From JARRNE01 sp963824085 (lineage in GTDB: Bacteria; Pseudomonadota; Gammaproteobacteria; Chromatiales; Chromatiaceae): a stretch of 64,000 nucleotides of DNA. The stretch covers positions 12,889 to 76,888 of the forward strand of contig CAWGNT010000011.1 in assembly GCA_963824085.1 (NCBI GenBank), in the 5' to 3' direction. Each line of letters begins with the position of its first letter. The stretch's first letter is position 1. The notes beneath the pieces are model-generated. The model had not been told where the DNA came from and made no database searches. It was given only the letters and a program-made list of their open reading frames with translations. Position numbers and translations under genes: made by a program. Shown here piece by piece: positions 56,419-64,000 of the stretch.

Positions 56419-57033
56419 ATGGCCGACACCAAGCTGCAGGCGGCCCTTCGCGCTCACGGTATCACGGCCTCGCCGCGCGAGCTCGCGGCCTTCGTGGCGG
56501 AGTCGGTAGCGGCGATGGAGGAGGGCGCGCTGATCCGGGCGGCCGACGAGCTCCCGGCGGCGGAGCTCGCGGTGCTTCGCAGTGGCGGCTTCGCTGTCGA
56601 CGAGGGCGCCTCGCCGGACGATGATCCCATTGCCCGCACCGCTGCGGCCTATGCGGCCCTGCTGCAAACCGCCCTCACCATCAAGGCAGTCGCGCACGCG
56701 CTCGGTCGCAACGAGAGCCGCATCCGCCAGCGGCTGCTGCAGCGTACCCTCTACGGCCTCCATCAGGGCCGCACCTGGCGGCTGCCGCTCTTTCAGTTCC
56801 AGGTGGAAGGGCGCGACGGTGTACGCACGCTGAAGGGCGTGGTCCCGAGCATCGAGCAGGTCTTCCCCGCGCTGAGCCCGGAGCTACATCCGGTCGCCGT
56901 TTGGCGCTGGTTTACCTCGCCGAGCAGCGAGCTGGTGGCGGGCGAGGCAACGGACAAACCGGTGAGCCCCCGCGACTGGCTGCTCGCCGGCCACGACCCC
57001 AAGCCGGTGGCAAATCTGGCGCGGGACCTCTGA
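56419..57033 (+). CDS. Xre/MbcA-type antitoxin of a RES toxin
   Basis: 204 residues from MADTKLQAALRAHGITASPR, chosen because GGAG lies nine bases before; an ATG at 56401 is preceded by no site. A helical N-terminus and a putative helix-turn-helix (LTIKAVAHALGRNESRIRQR) are followed by a C-terminal toxin-binding part (PVAVWRWFTSPSSELVAGEA, SPRDWLLAGHDPKPVANLAR). The GHDPKPV segment is typical of Xre/MbcA/ParS partners of RES toxins. Four bases separate it from the toxin. Confidence 0.82.
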   Translation: MADTKLQAALRAHGITASPRELAAFVAESVAAMEEGALIRAADELPAAELAVLRSGGFAVDEGASPDDDPIARTAAAYAALLQTALTIKAVAHALGRNESRIRQRLLQRTLYGLHQGRTWRLPLFQFQVEGRDGVRTLKGVVPSIEQVFPALSPELHPVAVWRWFTSPSSELVAGEATDKPVSPRDWLLAGHDPKPVANLARDL

Positions 57034-57037
57034 GCCC

Positions 57038-57673
57038 TTGCCCAAGCTTCCGTATCCGCCGGCCTCCACGGCTTTGGCGGCAATTGCCCCGGAGATCCGG
57101 CACCTCGAAGCGGGGACGCGCCTGTGGCGGGTCTACTTCCGCGGTGGCGCGCATCCGGGGCGCTGGAATCAGATGCGCACCTTCGGTCCGACCACGGCGC
57201 GCTTCGACCACCAGCTCCCGAATGGCGTCGGCGATGCCTGGGAGCAGACACGCGCCATCCAATATGCCGCCTTGGACGGCATCACCCCGCTCGCCGAGGT
57301 GTTCCAGGACACTCGCGTGATCGACCGCTCGGCGCGCTCGCCCTGGCTCGTGGCCTACGAGCTTGCCGCAGGTCTCGATCTGCTCGACCTTACTGGGGCC
57401 TATCCGACCCGCGCCGGGGCCTCGATGCTCATCAACTGCGGTTCGAGGCCGCGGGCACGGGCCTGGTCGCGCGCCTTCTATGAGGCCTACCCCGCAATCC
57501 AGGGGCTCTACTATGCCTCCTGCATGCATCGGAACCGTCCGAGCCTCGCCCTCTACGAGCGCGCGGCAGGGGCCATGCCGGCGCAGCCGGCCTTCCACCG
57601 CGCGCTCGCGGACCAGGCACTGCGGCTGACGCTGCGGAACGCCGCCGTGGAGCTTGGCTATTTCCTCCTCTGA
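57038..57673 (+). CDS. RES-domain toxin (NAD-degrading)
   Basis: 211 residues from TTG (MPKLPYPPAS). RES-domain marks: GTRLWRVYFRGGAHPGRWNQ with the first conserved Arg, YAALDGITPLAEVFQDTRVI with the conserved Glu, and a C-terminal GLYYASCMHRNRPSLALYER with the Ser that completes the R-E-S triad. RES toxins degrade NAD+, halting growth. With the upstream Xre-type antitoxin it forms a type II pair that may stabilise the ICE. Confidence 0.85.
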   Translation: MPKLPYPPASTALAAIAPEIRHLEAGTRLWRVYFRGGAHPGRWNQMRTFGPTTARFDHQLPNGVGDAWEQTRAIQYAALDGITPLAEVFQDTRVIDRSARSPWLVAYELAAGLDLLDLTGAYPTRAGASMLINCGSRPRARAWSRAFYEAYPAIQGLYYASCMHRNRPSLALYERAAGAMPAQPAFHRALADQALRLTLRNAAVELGYFLL

Positions 57674-57692
57674 GCCGCGGTAAGGTGAGGGA

Positions 57693-58070
57693 TCACCGGT
57701 CTCCGCTGCCGGTGGATCGAGGCCGCAGTCGGCGCGCGGCTGCGACTGGTTGACCTGGCGGATCTGGTCGGGTGGGCGCGACTGACGCCACGGCGTCTCC
57801 CCTCTGGGTCGCATGTGTGGGCGCCGGAACCCGCGACGCGGGAGGCTGGCAGTGGAGGGTCAGTTCGCGGTAGGCGCAGGTCTGCCCGTCCAGGGTCAGG
57901 ACATGCGCAAGGGTGGCCGGCCGCCAGGCGGCAACACCGCGGGCGCCCGCGAGAGGCAGCTGGGTGAACCGGGGCTCGGGGACTGGCGGCGCTGCCGGCT
58001 CAGAGGGAGGCGGCGTGGTGGCGCAGCCCACAAGGGCGGACAGGAGGATGACGGCCGGGTGACGGATCAT
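57693..58070 (-). CDS. Putative lipoprotein
   Basis: 125 residues with a lipoprotein signal (MIRHPAVILLSALVGCATTP; lipobox LVGC, Cys16) and a Pro-rich segment, then FTQLPLAGARGVAAWRPATL and LDGQTCAYRELTLHCQ. GGAG lies seven bases before the ATG. Convergent with the toxin gene and divergent from traI. Small lipoproteins next to traI occur in related ICEs, but the role is unknown. Confidence 0.65.
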   Translation of the reverse strand: MIRHPAVILLSALVGCATTPPPSEPAAPPVPEPRFTQLPLAGARGVAAWRPATLAHVLTLDGQTCAYRELTLHCQPPASRVPAPTHATQRGDAVASVAPTRPDPPGQPVAAARRLRPRSTGSGDR

Positions 58071-58201
58071 GGGATCGCTCCGGGGCAGGGGGCGATCGAG
58101 TCTACGACCGGGGGAGCGCGATCCCGGAGGGTGAAAGGTGCACCTGTCTCGCACCTTTCGGGCTTTCCCCCGGCTTTCGGATCGGCGCAGGATCCCGGTC
58201 C

Positions 58202-60386
58202 ATGCGACTTCGCGACTGGATCAGACCGGCGTCGAAACCCGCCATCTCACCCGGCGGCGCCGGCCGCGCGTCTGCCGAAGACCCCGCGATCCCGCGCTAT
58301 CCACCCTTCCAGCGCGGCCTTCCTGTGACCACGCCCGCCCGCATCCTGGAGAGCCAACGGGAGCTCATCGCGCAGCTCCAGGACGGGCTTGCCTTCACCG
58401 ACCAGCGCTTCGTGACCCTGGTGCGCCCCGTCATCGCCCGCTACGCCGCGTTCGTGCATCTGCTCCCGGCCTCCGAGGCGCACCATCACCGCGGTGCCGG
58501 CGGGCTCTTCCGCCATGGGCTGGAGGTCGCCTTTAACGCCGCGCGGGCGAGCCAGGGGCTGATCTTTGCGCTCGATACGAGTCCCGGCGAGCGCCGCTCG
58601 CTGGAGCCGCGCTGGCATCTGGCCGCCGGGCTTGCGGGGCTCTGCCATGACCTCGGGAAGCCGATCGCCGATCTCGTCGGTGACGGACCGGGAGGGGCGG
58701 ACCACCTGGCGCCCGCTCCTGGAGTCCCTCACCGACTGGGCGGCTGCCCAGGGCGTCACGCACTACTATCTTCGCTGGCGCGAGCGCCGTCACCGCCGCC
58801 ACGAGACGTTCGGGCTCCTCGTGCTCGATCGCATCCTGACGCCGGAGGTCACCGCCTGGCTCGCCGACCCCGATCCCGAGATCCTGCAGGGGCTCCTCGC
58901 CGCGGTGGCCGGGATCGACGACGGGGCCGTGCTCGGGCGCCTCACGAGCGCCGCGGACCAGGCGAGTGTGGAGCAGGATCTGCGCGAGAACCACATCGAC
59001 CCCGCCGCCGCCTCCCTCGGGGTGCCGGTCGAGCGCTACCTGCTCGATGCCATGCGCCGGCTCGCCCGCGGCGGGCGCTGGCAGATCAACGTCCCGGGCG
59101 CGCGCCTGTGGCTGCTCGCCGAGGGGCTGCACGTCGTCTGGCCGGCGGGGGCGCAGGACGTGATCGCGTTGCTTGCCGCGGACAAGGTGCCGGGCATCCC
59201 GCGCGACCCGGACACCGTGGCCGACATCCTCCTGGAGCGGGGCCTCGCCGTCCCGCGTGAGGAAGCAGGCCGCACCCAGCGCTATTGGCGCCTGGCACCG
59301 GCACCGCTCGCCCGCGACGGCCAGACGGTCACCCTCGCGATGCTCCGCCTCGCCTCACCCGACGTGGTGCTCGCAGGCGCGCTGCCGGCACCCATTGAGG
59401 TGGTTATGGAAGGAAGCGTGATACCCCGCGCCGCAGTCTCCGGGAACACGCCGGTTGTGGCACCAGGTCCGGACGAGGGGGACATGTCGACACACGCGGC
59501 GCACGTTGCGCGCCACCCGCACCCACCGAGCCCGAGCACCTTGGATTCCTCGGAGCCTGCCGGCGGCACTGCGGTGGAGACACGATCCAACACCCACGCG
59601 GCAGCGCCGCCGCCCCCAGTGCCGGGCGCGGTGCGCTCGAGCGACGATACGCTGGCGCAGGACGAGCGTGTCGACGAGCAACGTCCGCAGGGTGCACAGC
59701 AAGCGGAAACCTGGTTCCGCGCCCGCGGCCAGGGTGGGGCGGCGCTGCTCTCGCTCGGAGTGGCTCTCGCGCGCGAGGAAAGAGCCTGGGATGAGCGGCT
59801 CCGTTTGATCGGTGACCAGGTTCTCATTTGCTTCCCTGAAGGGCTCGCCGGACTCGGTGCATCGCCTCAGGCGCTGCTCGATGCATTGGCAAGCGCTGGT
59901 CTCATTGAGACCGACCCGCTGGCCCCGCTTCGCCGCGTGCGGGAGCTCGCAGGGGCGCGCGGTGCACTACTCACGAAAGAGACCTCCCGTTGGTTCCTCA
60001 CCATCGCCGGGCCGCCACCCGCTTCCCGATCGGCCACGTCGGGCGCCATCGGCACCGTGAGGCGCCCCGGACTTTCGCCAACCAGTGCGGGTGTGGCTCC
60101 CAACGAGGCCGGTCGGACCGAGACGCCATCTGAGTTACACAGTGCAGAGTCCGCCGTCCGGGCCGCCGCACGGGAGCTGATCGCGCTGATCAGAAGCCGC
60201 GACCCGAGCATCCCCGGGGGCGTGTTGCAGGCAGAAGGTGGCCTCTCCGTAGGCCCGGGCGTGGCGGCCTGGTTTGTCGCCAGTCACGCCGCCGTGAACC
60301 GCTACGCCCTACTGAGGGCATTGGGTAAGAGCGAGGGATGTCGGATCGCCGCGAACGGCGGCCTCACCGTCGCCGGGAAAGGCTGA
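58202..60386 (+). pseudogene. traI: MobH relaxase TraI, reading frame broken by one base
   Basis: Residues 1-157 (phase from 58202) hold the TraI_2/MobH signature His-His-His-x3-Gly-Gly-Leu-x2-His-x2-Glu (94-108, HHHRGAGGLFRHGLEVA) and the HD pair in GLCHDLGKPIADLV. At about 58676 the phase changes: continuing sequence TDREGRTTWRPLLESLTDWA to the end lies one base on. Deleting one G of CGTCGGTGACGG restores the frame. The rest has a helical middle, a Ser/Pro/Thr linker (59450-59680) and a C-terminal winged-helix-like domain twice repeated (59700-60000, 60170-60380). Together about 727 residues, a normal MobH size. It would nick oriT. Broken, or sequencing error. Confidence 0.85.
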
Positions 60387-60429
60387 GACGCACCGCTACG
60401 AGAACCCCTGGCGGCGGAACTTTGAGACC

Positions 60430-62202
60430 GTGGCCGTTGCGCTCTGGCTCGCCGTCGGTGTCACCGCATGGGTCGCAGCGGGTCTCTCGGATCTGAACCA
60501 CACCCCATTCGACAGCCTCACCGCCTTCTCGCTCCTGATGGTCCTCAGCTGGGTTCCGGGGATGGTTCGCCAGTGGCGGCGCCGGCTCCGTCTGCACGGT
60601 CGGCCATTGGCCTTTCTCGACCCATCGAACCTCGCGCGTCGAATGAAGCGCGGGCAGACCCTATGGCTCGGCTGGGGCTTTGAGTGGGACGGGGACCACA
60701 CGCAGCTCCTGCACGACCTCGTGCGCGCCGGACCCTCCCGGATCGTTGGGATGACGCCTGAGCGCCTCGGCGCGCACTGGATCCACGGCCTGAGTGATCG
60801 CGAGCAGGAGATCCGCCTGCCCCTGAGTCACACGGAGGGGCACCTCCTGGTCGTCGGCACCACGGGCGCGGGCAAGACCCGCCTCTTCGACCTCCTGGTG
60901 ACCCAGGCGGTGCGGCGCGGCGAGGCGGTGGTGATCATCGACCCGAAAGGGGATCGGGACCTCAAGGGCGCGGCCGAGCGCGCCTGCTCCCTCGCCCGTG
61001 ATCCGGGGCGGTTCGTCTACTTTCACCCGGCATTTCCACGCGACTCCGCCCGCATCGACCCCCTGCACAGCTTCAATCGCGCCACCGAGGTGGCAAGCCG
61101 GGTGGCGGCCCTCATCCCGAGCGAGACCGGCAACGACCCCTTCAAGGCCTTCGGCCAGATGGCGATGTCAAACGTCGTCCAGGGGCTCCTGGCGGTGGGG
61201 GAGCGCCCGAGCCTGGTGACACTGCGCCGCTATCTGGAGGGCGGGGCCGACTCGCTGGTGGAGCGCGTCCTGGTGCGCTACCTCACCGAGCGGGTGCCGG
61301 CCTGGGAGGGCGAGGCGCGGGGGTATCTGCGTCAGGCCCGGGACAGCGCCGCCCGCGCCGCGGGGCTCCTGCGCTACTACCGGGAAACCGTGCGTGCCCG
61401 CCACCCGTCCACAGTGGTCGAGGGCCTCGCCAACCTCCTCGAGCACGAGCGGGTGCACTTCGCCAAGATGATCGCCTCGCTCATGCCGATCTTGAACATG
61501 CTGACCGCCGCCGATCTGGGGCCACTCCTCTCGCCTGAGGCCGCTGATCAACGCGACCCCCGACGCCTCACCTCCATGGCCGAGTGCATCGAGCGCGCTC
61601 AGGTGGTGTATCTGGGCCTCGATGCGCTCGCCGACAGCATGGTCGGGGGCGCCATCGGCTCCATCCTGGTGGCGGATCTGGCGGCGGTGGCCGGGGACCG
61701 CTACAACTACGGGGTGAATCTCGCGCCCGTCAACGTCTTCATCGACGAGGCAGCGGAGGTGGTCAACGACCCCTTCATCCAGCTTCTCAACAAAGGGCGC
61801 GGAGCGGGGCTTCGCCTGACGATTGCCACCCAGACCTTCGCCGACTTCGCCGCCCGCACCGGCTCCGAGGCCAAGGCGCGCCAGGTGCTCGGCAACATCA
61901 ACAACCTGGTGGCGCTGCGGGTCCTCGACGCCGAGACCCAGCAGTATGTGACCGACAGCTTGCCGAAGACGCGCCTCACAAGCGTGCTGCCAAGCCATGG
62001 GAGCACCACGCATTCGGAGCATCCGCTGCGCTTTACCGGCAACGTCGCCGAGCGTCTGGGCGAGGAGGAGGGGGCGCTCTTTCCCCCGGCGCTCCTCGGG
62101 CGGCTGCCCAACTTCCATTATCTTGCGATCTTCGCCGGCGGGCGCGTCGTCAAGGGGCGGCTGCCGATCCTGGGGGCCCCGAGCGCTCCGCGCGATGGCT
62201 GA
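60430..62202 (+). CDS. traD: Type IV coupling protein TraD
   Basis: 590 residues from GTG. Two N-terminal membrane helices (MAVALWLAVGVTAWVAAGL and LTAFSLLMVLSWVPGMV) precede the VirD4/TraD motor domain: Walker A GTTGAGKT (143-150), AVVIIDPKGDRDLKGAAERA, Walker B VNVFIDEAAEVVNDPFIQLL, GRGAGLRLTIATQTFADFAA. It pumps the relaxase-DNA complex to the channel. In-frame codons before the GTG read HRYENPWRRNFET, like the conserved start of TraD proteins, and reach an ACG at 60388 two bases after the traI stop; the true start may be that ACG (an altered ATG). Confidence 0.9.
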   Translation: MAVALWLAVGVTAWVAAGLSDLNHTPFDSLTAFSLLMVLSWVPGMVRQWRRRLRLHGRPLAFLDPSNLARRMKRGQTLWLGWGFEWDGDHTQLLHDLVRAGPSRIVGMTPERLGAHWIHGLSDREQEIRLPLSHTEGHLLVVGTTGAGKTRLFDLLVTQAVRRGEAVVIIDPKGDRDLKGAAERACSLARDPGRFVYFHPAFPRDSARIDPLHSFNRATEVASRVAALIPSETGNDPFKAFGQMAMSNVVQGLLAVGERPSLVTLRRYLEGGADSLVERVLVRYLTERVPAWEGEARGYLRQARDSAARAAGLLRYYRETVRARHPSTVVEGLANLLEHERVHFAKMIASLMPILNMLTAADLGPLLSPEAADQRDPRRLTSMAECIERAQVVYLGLDALADSMVGGAIGSILVADLAAVAGDRYNYGVNLAPVNVFIDEAAEVVNDPFIQLLNKGRGAGLRLTIATQTFADFAARTGSEAKARQVLGNINNLVALRVLDAETQQYVTDSLPKTRLTSVLPSHGSTTHSEHPLRFTGNVAERLGEEEGALFPPALLGRLPNFHYLAIFAGGRVVKGRLPILGAPSAPRDG

Positions 62203-62866
62203 CGGAGCAGGGGGCACAACCGAGCGCGGAAACTGGCTGTGGACGCTCGCTACCGGTGCGCTCCTGCTCCTGATGGAGCTGATCCTGCTTGCCGCGCTGG
62301 TGTCCGTGAGCTGGTCGGAGCGGGTGCAGCGCACCGAGGGCGCCTGGCTTGCGGCCGGACTCGGCCCGCGCGCGGCGGCGGCCGTCGTGGCGCGCGCACA
62401 CGCTTGGTACGAGCGGCTCTTCGTGGCGACGGGGCTCGTCGAGGCGAGCTACCGCGTGACCCTCCCGAATGATGCGGACGTGGAACGCGCCGGGGCGCTC
62501 GCACCGCTGGCCACCCTGCCGCTCTGGTCATGGGTGGCGGGCCGCCTCAAGGTCATCTGGGCGGCGCTCTATCAGCTCCTGCAGCGCCTGGCGATGATCA
62601 TAGCCTGGTGGCCGTTTCTCCTGCTCGTGCTGATCGCGGCCATAGGTGATGGGTCGCTCCGCCGGCACCGCCGCCAGGCGGGCTTCGGGTGCCCGAGCCC
62701 GCTTGTGCACGCCTACGCCCTGCGCGGACTTCAGGTGCTCACGCTCCTCACGGGCTTCGGCCTGCTCCTTCCGCTGCCGTTGCCCGCCGTCGGTGTTCCG
62801 CTGATCGGGGCGCTGGTTGGTGCCCTGGTGGACACCCTCATCGCCCAAGCGCCCAAGCGGCTGTGA
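62195..62866 (+). CDS. TraJ-like DUF4400 membrane protein
   Basis: 223 residues. Membrane helices at about 14-36 (LWTLATGALLLLMELILLAA), 130-150 (QRLAMIIAWWPFLLLVLIAA) and 185-215 (LTLLTGFGLLLPLPLPAVGV). The middle part has WLAAGLGPRAAAAVVARAHA and a PLVHAYALRGLQVL motif typical of DUF4400, the family called TraJ in SXT. The ATG overlaps the traD stop by eight bases. It accompanies TraD in the coupling step. Confidence 0.82.
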   Translation: MADGAGGTTERGNWLWTLATGALLLLMELILLAALVSVSWSERVQRTEGAWLAAGLGPRAAAAVVARAHAWYERLFVATGLVEASYRVTLPNDADVERAGALAPLATLPLWSWVAGRLKVIWAALYQLLQRLAMIIAWWPFLLLVLIAAIGDGSLRRHRRQAGFGCPSPLVHAYALRGLQVLTLLTGFGLLLPLPLPAVGVPLIGALVGALVDTLIAQAPKRL

Positions 62867-63093
62867 GGCCGAAGCCAGGCGGTGCAGGTGGGCATGAGGC
62901 AGGCGCGCAACCCGCGGCCCTCCTTTGCGCGGAGTCGCGGCCGACCGTGTCAATCATGCGGCATCGGAGTCAGCCAGAAGCAGGGCACAGACGCTCGGCT
63001 GCAGCACCTGGCGGACTCACCGATTGAGCCACCCGGGCGAGACAATAGGACCAGTCACTGCGCCGATTTCGGTTACGTTGAGCGGCGGACGTG
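62867..63093. other. Short gap between traJ and the following small gene
   Basis: 227 bases with no gene seen. Confidence 0.35.
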
Positions 63094-63513
63094 ATGGCCA
63101 AGTGCGATTTCCTCGACGGCGAGCGCGTGGGCAAGGCGCATTCGGTGAAAGCGATTCCGCCCGTCTTCGAGCGTCTGGCAACGCGCCTCGCGCGTATCCC
63201 GGAGCTTCGCTACGTCAAGCTCTTTCCCGAGCGCATCGCCGCGTCGAACGTGCTCTCCGGCGATGGCAAGAAGAACCCGGTCGTCATCATCGGCGCCGAG
63301 GGGATTGTGGCCGTCGAGCTGCTGATCGACGTCCCGCACCGCATCGTGCAGTTCTACGCCCTCACCTCGGCGGTCAAGGGGTGCGGACGCCAGATCGTCG
63401 ATGCCGTGGTCGGCGCCGCGCCTGAGGACTGGTTCCTCGCCGTGCCCATGGACTGGAGCGGCGGGTTCTGGCGCCGGATGGCCGAGGAGTACCCGCGCTT
63501 GTTCGTATGCTGA
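63094..63513 (+). CDS. Small conserved protein of unknown function
   Basis: 139 residues from MAKCDFLDGERVGKAHSVKA (a GTG just upstream, 63091, is also possible). LATRLARIPELRYVKLFPER, VIIGAEGIVAVELLIDVPHR and DWFLAVPMDWSGGFWRRMAE suggest an alpha/beta fold with a central sheet. No family recognised, no signal peptide. Position after traD/traJ suggests an ICE gene, not a transfer component. Confidence 0.55.
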   Translation: MAKCDFLDGERVGKAHSVKAIPPVFERLATRLARIPELRYVKLFPERIAASNVLSGDGKKNPVVIIGAEGIVAVELLIDVPHRIVQFYALTSAVKGCGRQIVDAVVGAAPEDWFLAVPMDWSGGFWRRMAEEYPRLFVC

Positions 63514-64000
63514 GCGCCGTCGAACGCGCCGCCTTCAGTACCTGCGCGTGAGAGCGTCTGCGTATTGTCGAAGGGCAGGTCGCTTAATTCCCTGCGTCTT
63601 GGCGGGCAGGATTTGCGCCGAATCCGCTCAGCGGTTGTGCACCAGGTACGTCGGCGTGACGGTGTCATGTGAGGCTTCACATCGCAGCGTTGAGCTGCCA
63701 CTCGACAGGCCCATCTTGACCGGCAGCTCGTGGTCGGAAACGCCGTCCGGATCGAGGGAAGTCGCCGCGTGCGCCCGAGGGCTGTGACGGACCTGAACCG
63801 GGGTGCCAGCCCCCTCACCGGGGATTACAGCGCAAGGGCGGCGTGAATGACGATGCAGGGGTGGGAAAGCTTGGGGCTTATCGAAAAGGCGTGGTGCAGG
63901 CTCAGGCGTGGTGGGCGGTGGATCAGTAGAATGCCCGAATCCGGGCAAAACCACGGATCCGATCGAGACCATGCCGAGACCCCAAACGCCGCTTCTGGCC
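63514..64000. other. Right window end, no certain gene
   Basis: A minus-strand frame (63628-63972) ends in KMGLSSGSSTLRCEASHDTV and might be the end of a real gene, but its beginning is Pro/Arg-rich shadow-like sequence with no binding site. Nothing else is supported. Confidence 0.35.

Larger units (their letters stand above)
35179..64000. mobile_element. SXT/IncA-C-like integrative conjugative element (MobH, MPF-F), left part
   Basis: From the tRNA-Arg fragment to the window end: regulators, DnaC-like ATPase, F-type mating genes (traF, traH, traG), FlhDC-like activators, lytic transglycosylase, ParM-like protein, MobI-like protein with oriT candidate, TA system, and traI-traD-traJ. This gene set is that of SXT/R391 and IncA/C relatives, but the order differs and the rest of the pilus genes (traL,E,K,B,V,C,W,U,N) and the integrase must lie beyond 64000. 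Confidence 0.8.

Noticed and set aside
63628..63972. 114-codon minus-strand frame at the right end
   Set aside because: Only the last 25 residues look protein-like; no start or family.

Overview
The window is GC-rich gammaproteobacterial DNA dominated by mobile elements. The mix of IS families (ISKra4, ISNCY, IS66, IS1634, IS1595), a Tn3-family transposon, a group II intron, small DUF2934/YebG/pentapeptide genes and an MPF-F/MobH conjugative module suggests an environmental gammaproteobacterium, for example of the purple-sulfur-bacteria group. That placement is an inference; no core chromosomal marker is present.

Left part (1-35.2 kb): an accessory island worn down by insertions. ISKra4 (entering from the left edge), ISNCY, IS66 and IS1634 sit among small genes: a truncated small membrane protein, a DUF4405 remnant, a c-type cytochrome split just after its start codon by IS66, DUF2934, a His/Trp-rich secreted protein, a pentapeptide-repeat protein, YebG and two small unknowns. 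Short repeats rich in TACG and TTACGTA, together with hairpin terminators, recur between them. A KfrA-like fragment abuts a Tn3-family transposon (13912-18543; tnpA, tnpR and a PIN-type toxin-antitoxin pair). Next comes a group II intron whose reverse transcriptase is cut into three by a large-serine-recombinase element and an IS1595-family element. A second IS1595-family element follows (intact, with an 8-bp target duplication and an A9 run at a -1 frame change).

26.3-33.1 kb: a visibly AT-richer block of different origin. It holds a VasI-like secreted protein, a membrane-anchored protein, and a small HK97-type head cassette in the order prohead protease, major capsid, portal. The capsid gene is cut by a complete ISKra4 copy with a 9-bp target duplication. 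No terminase, tail or lysis gene is visible. Three small overlapping genes follow the portal, then a toxin-antitoxin operon on the other strand.

Right part (35.2 kb to the end): an integrative conjugative element whose left boundary is a 3' half of a tRNA-Arg(ACG) gene at 35179-35227. It carries an XRE regulator, a DnaT/HTH-like protein, a DnaC-like ATPase, traF-traH-traG, a cargo stretch (membrane protein, periplasmic toroid protein, SDR oxidoreductase and small genes), FlhC/FlhD-like activators resembling SetC/SetD of SXT, a lytic transglycosylase, a ParM-like actin with a small partner, a repeat-rich region that is the best oriT candidate, a MobI-like protein, an ARPP-1 protein, a truncated ADP-ribosylglycohydrolase, an M28 peptidase, a Xre/RES toxin-antitoxin pair, a lipoprotein, and traI-traD-traJ(DUF4400). 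The MobH relaxase gene traI has a single-base frame break, so the element may no longer mobilise itself. No integrase lies in the window; it is expected at the far end.

Coordinates of IS ends with duplications (IS66, both IS1595-type elements, ISKra4 copy 2) are exact to the base or nearly so. Those of IS1634, ISNCY, the intron 3' end and the serine-recombinase element are approximate.
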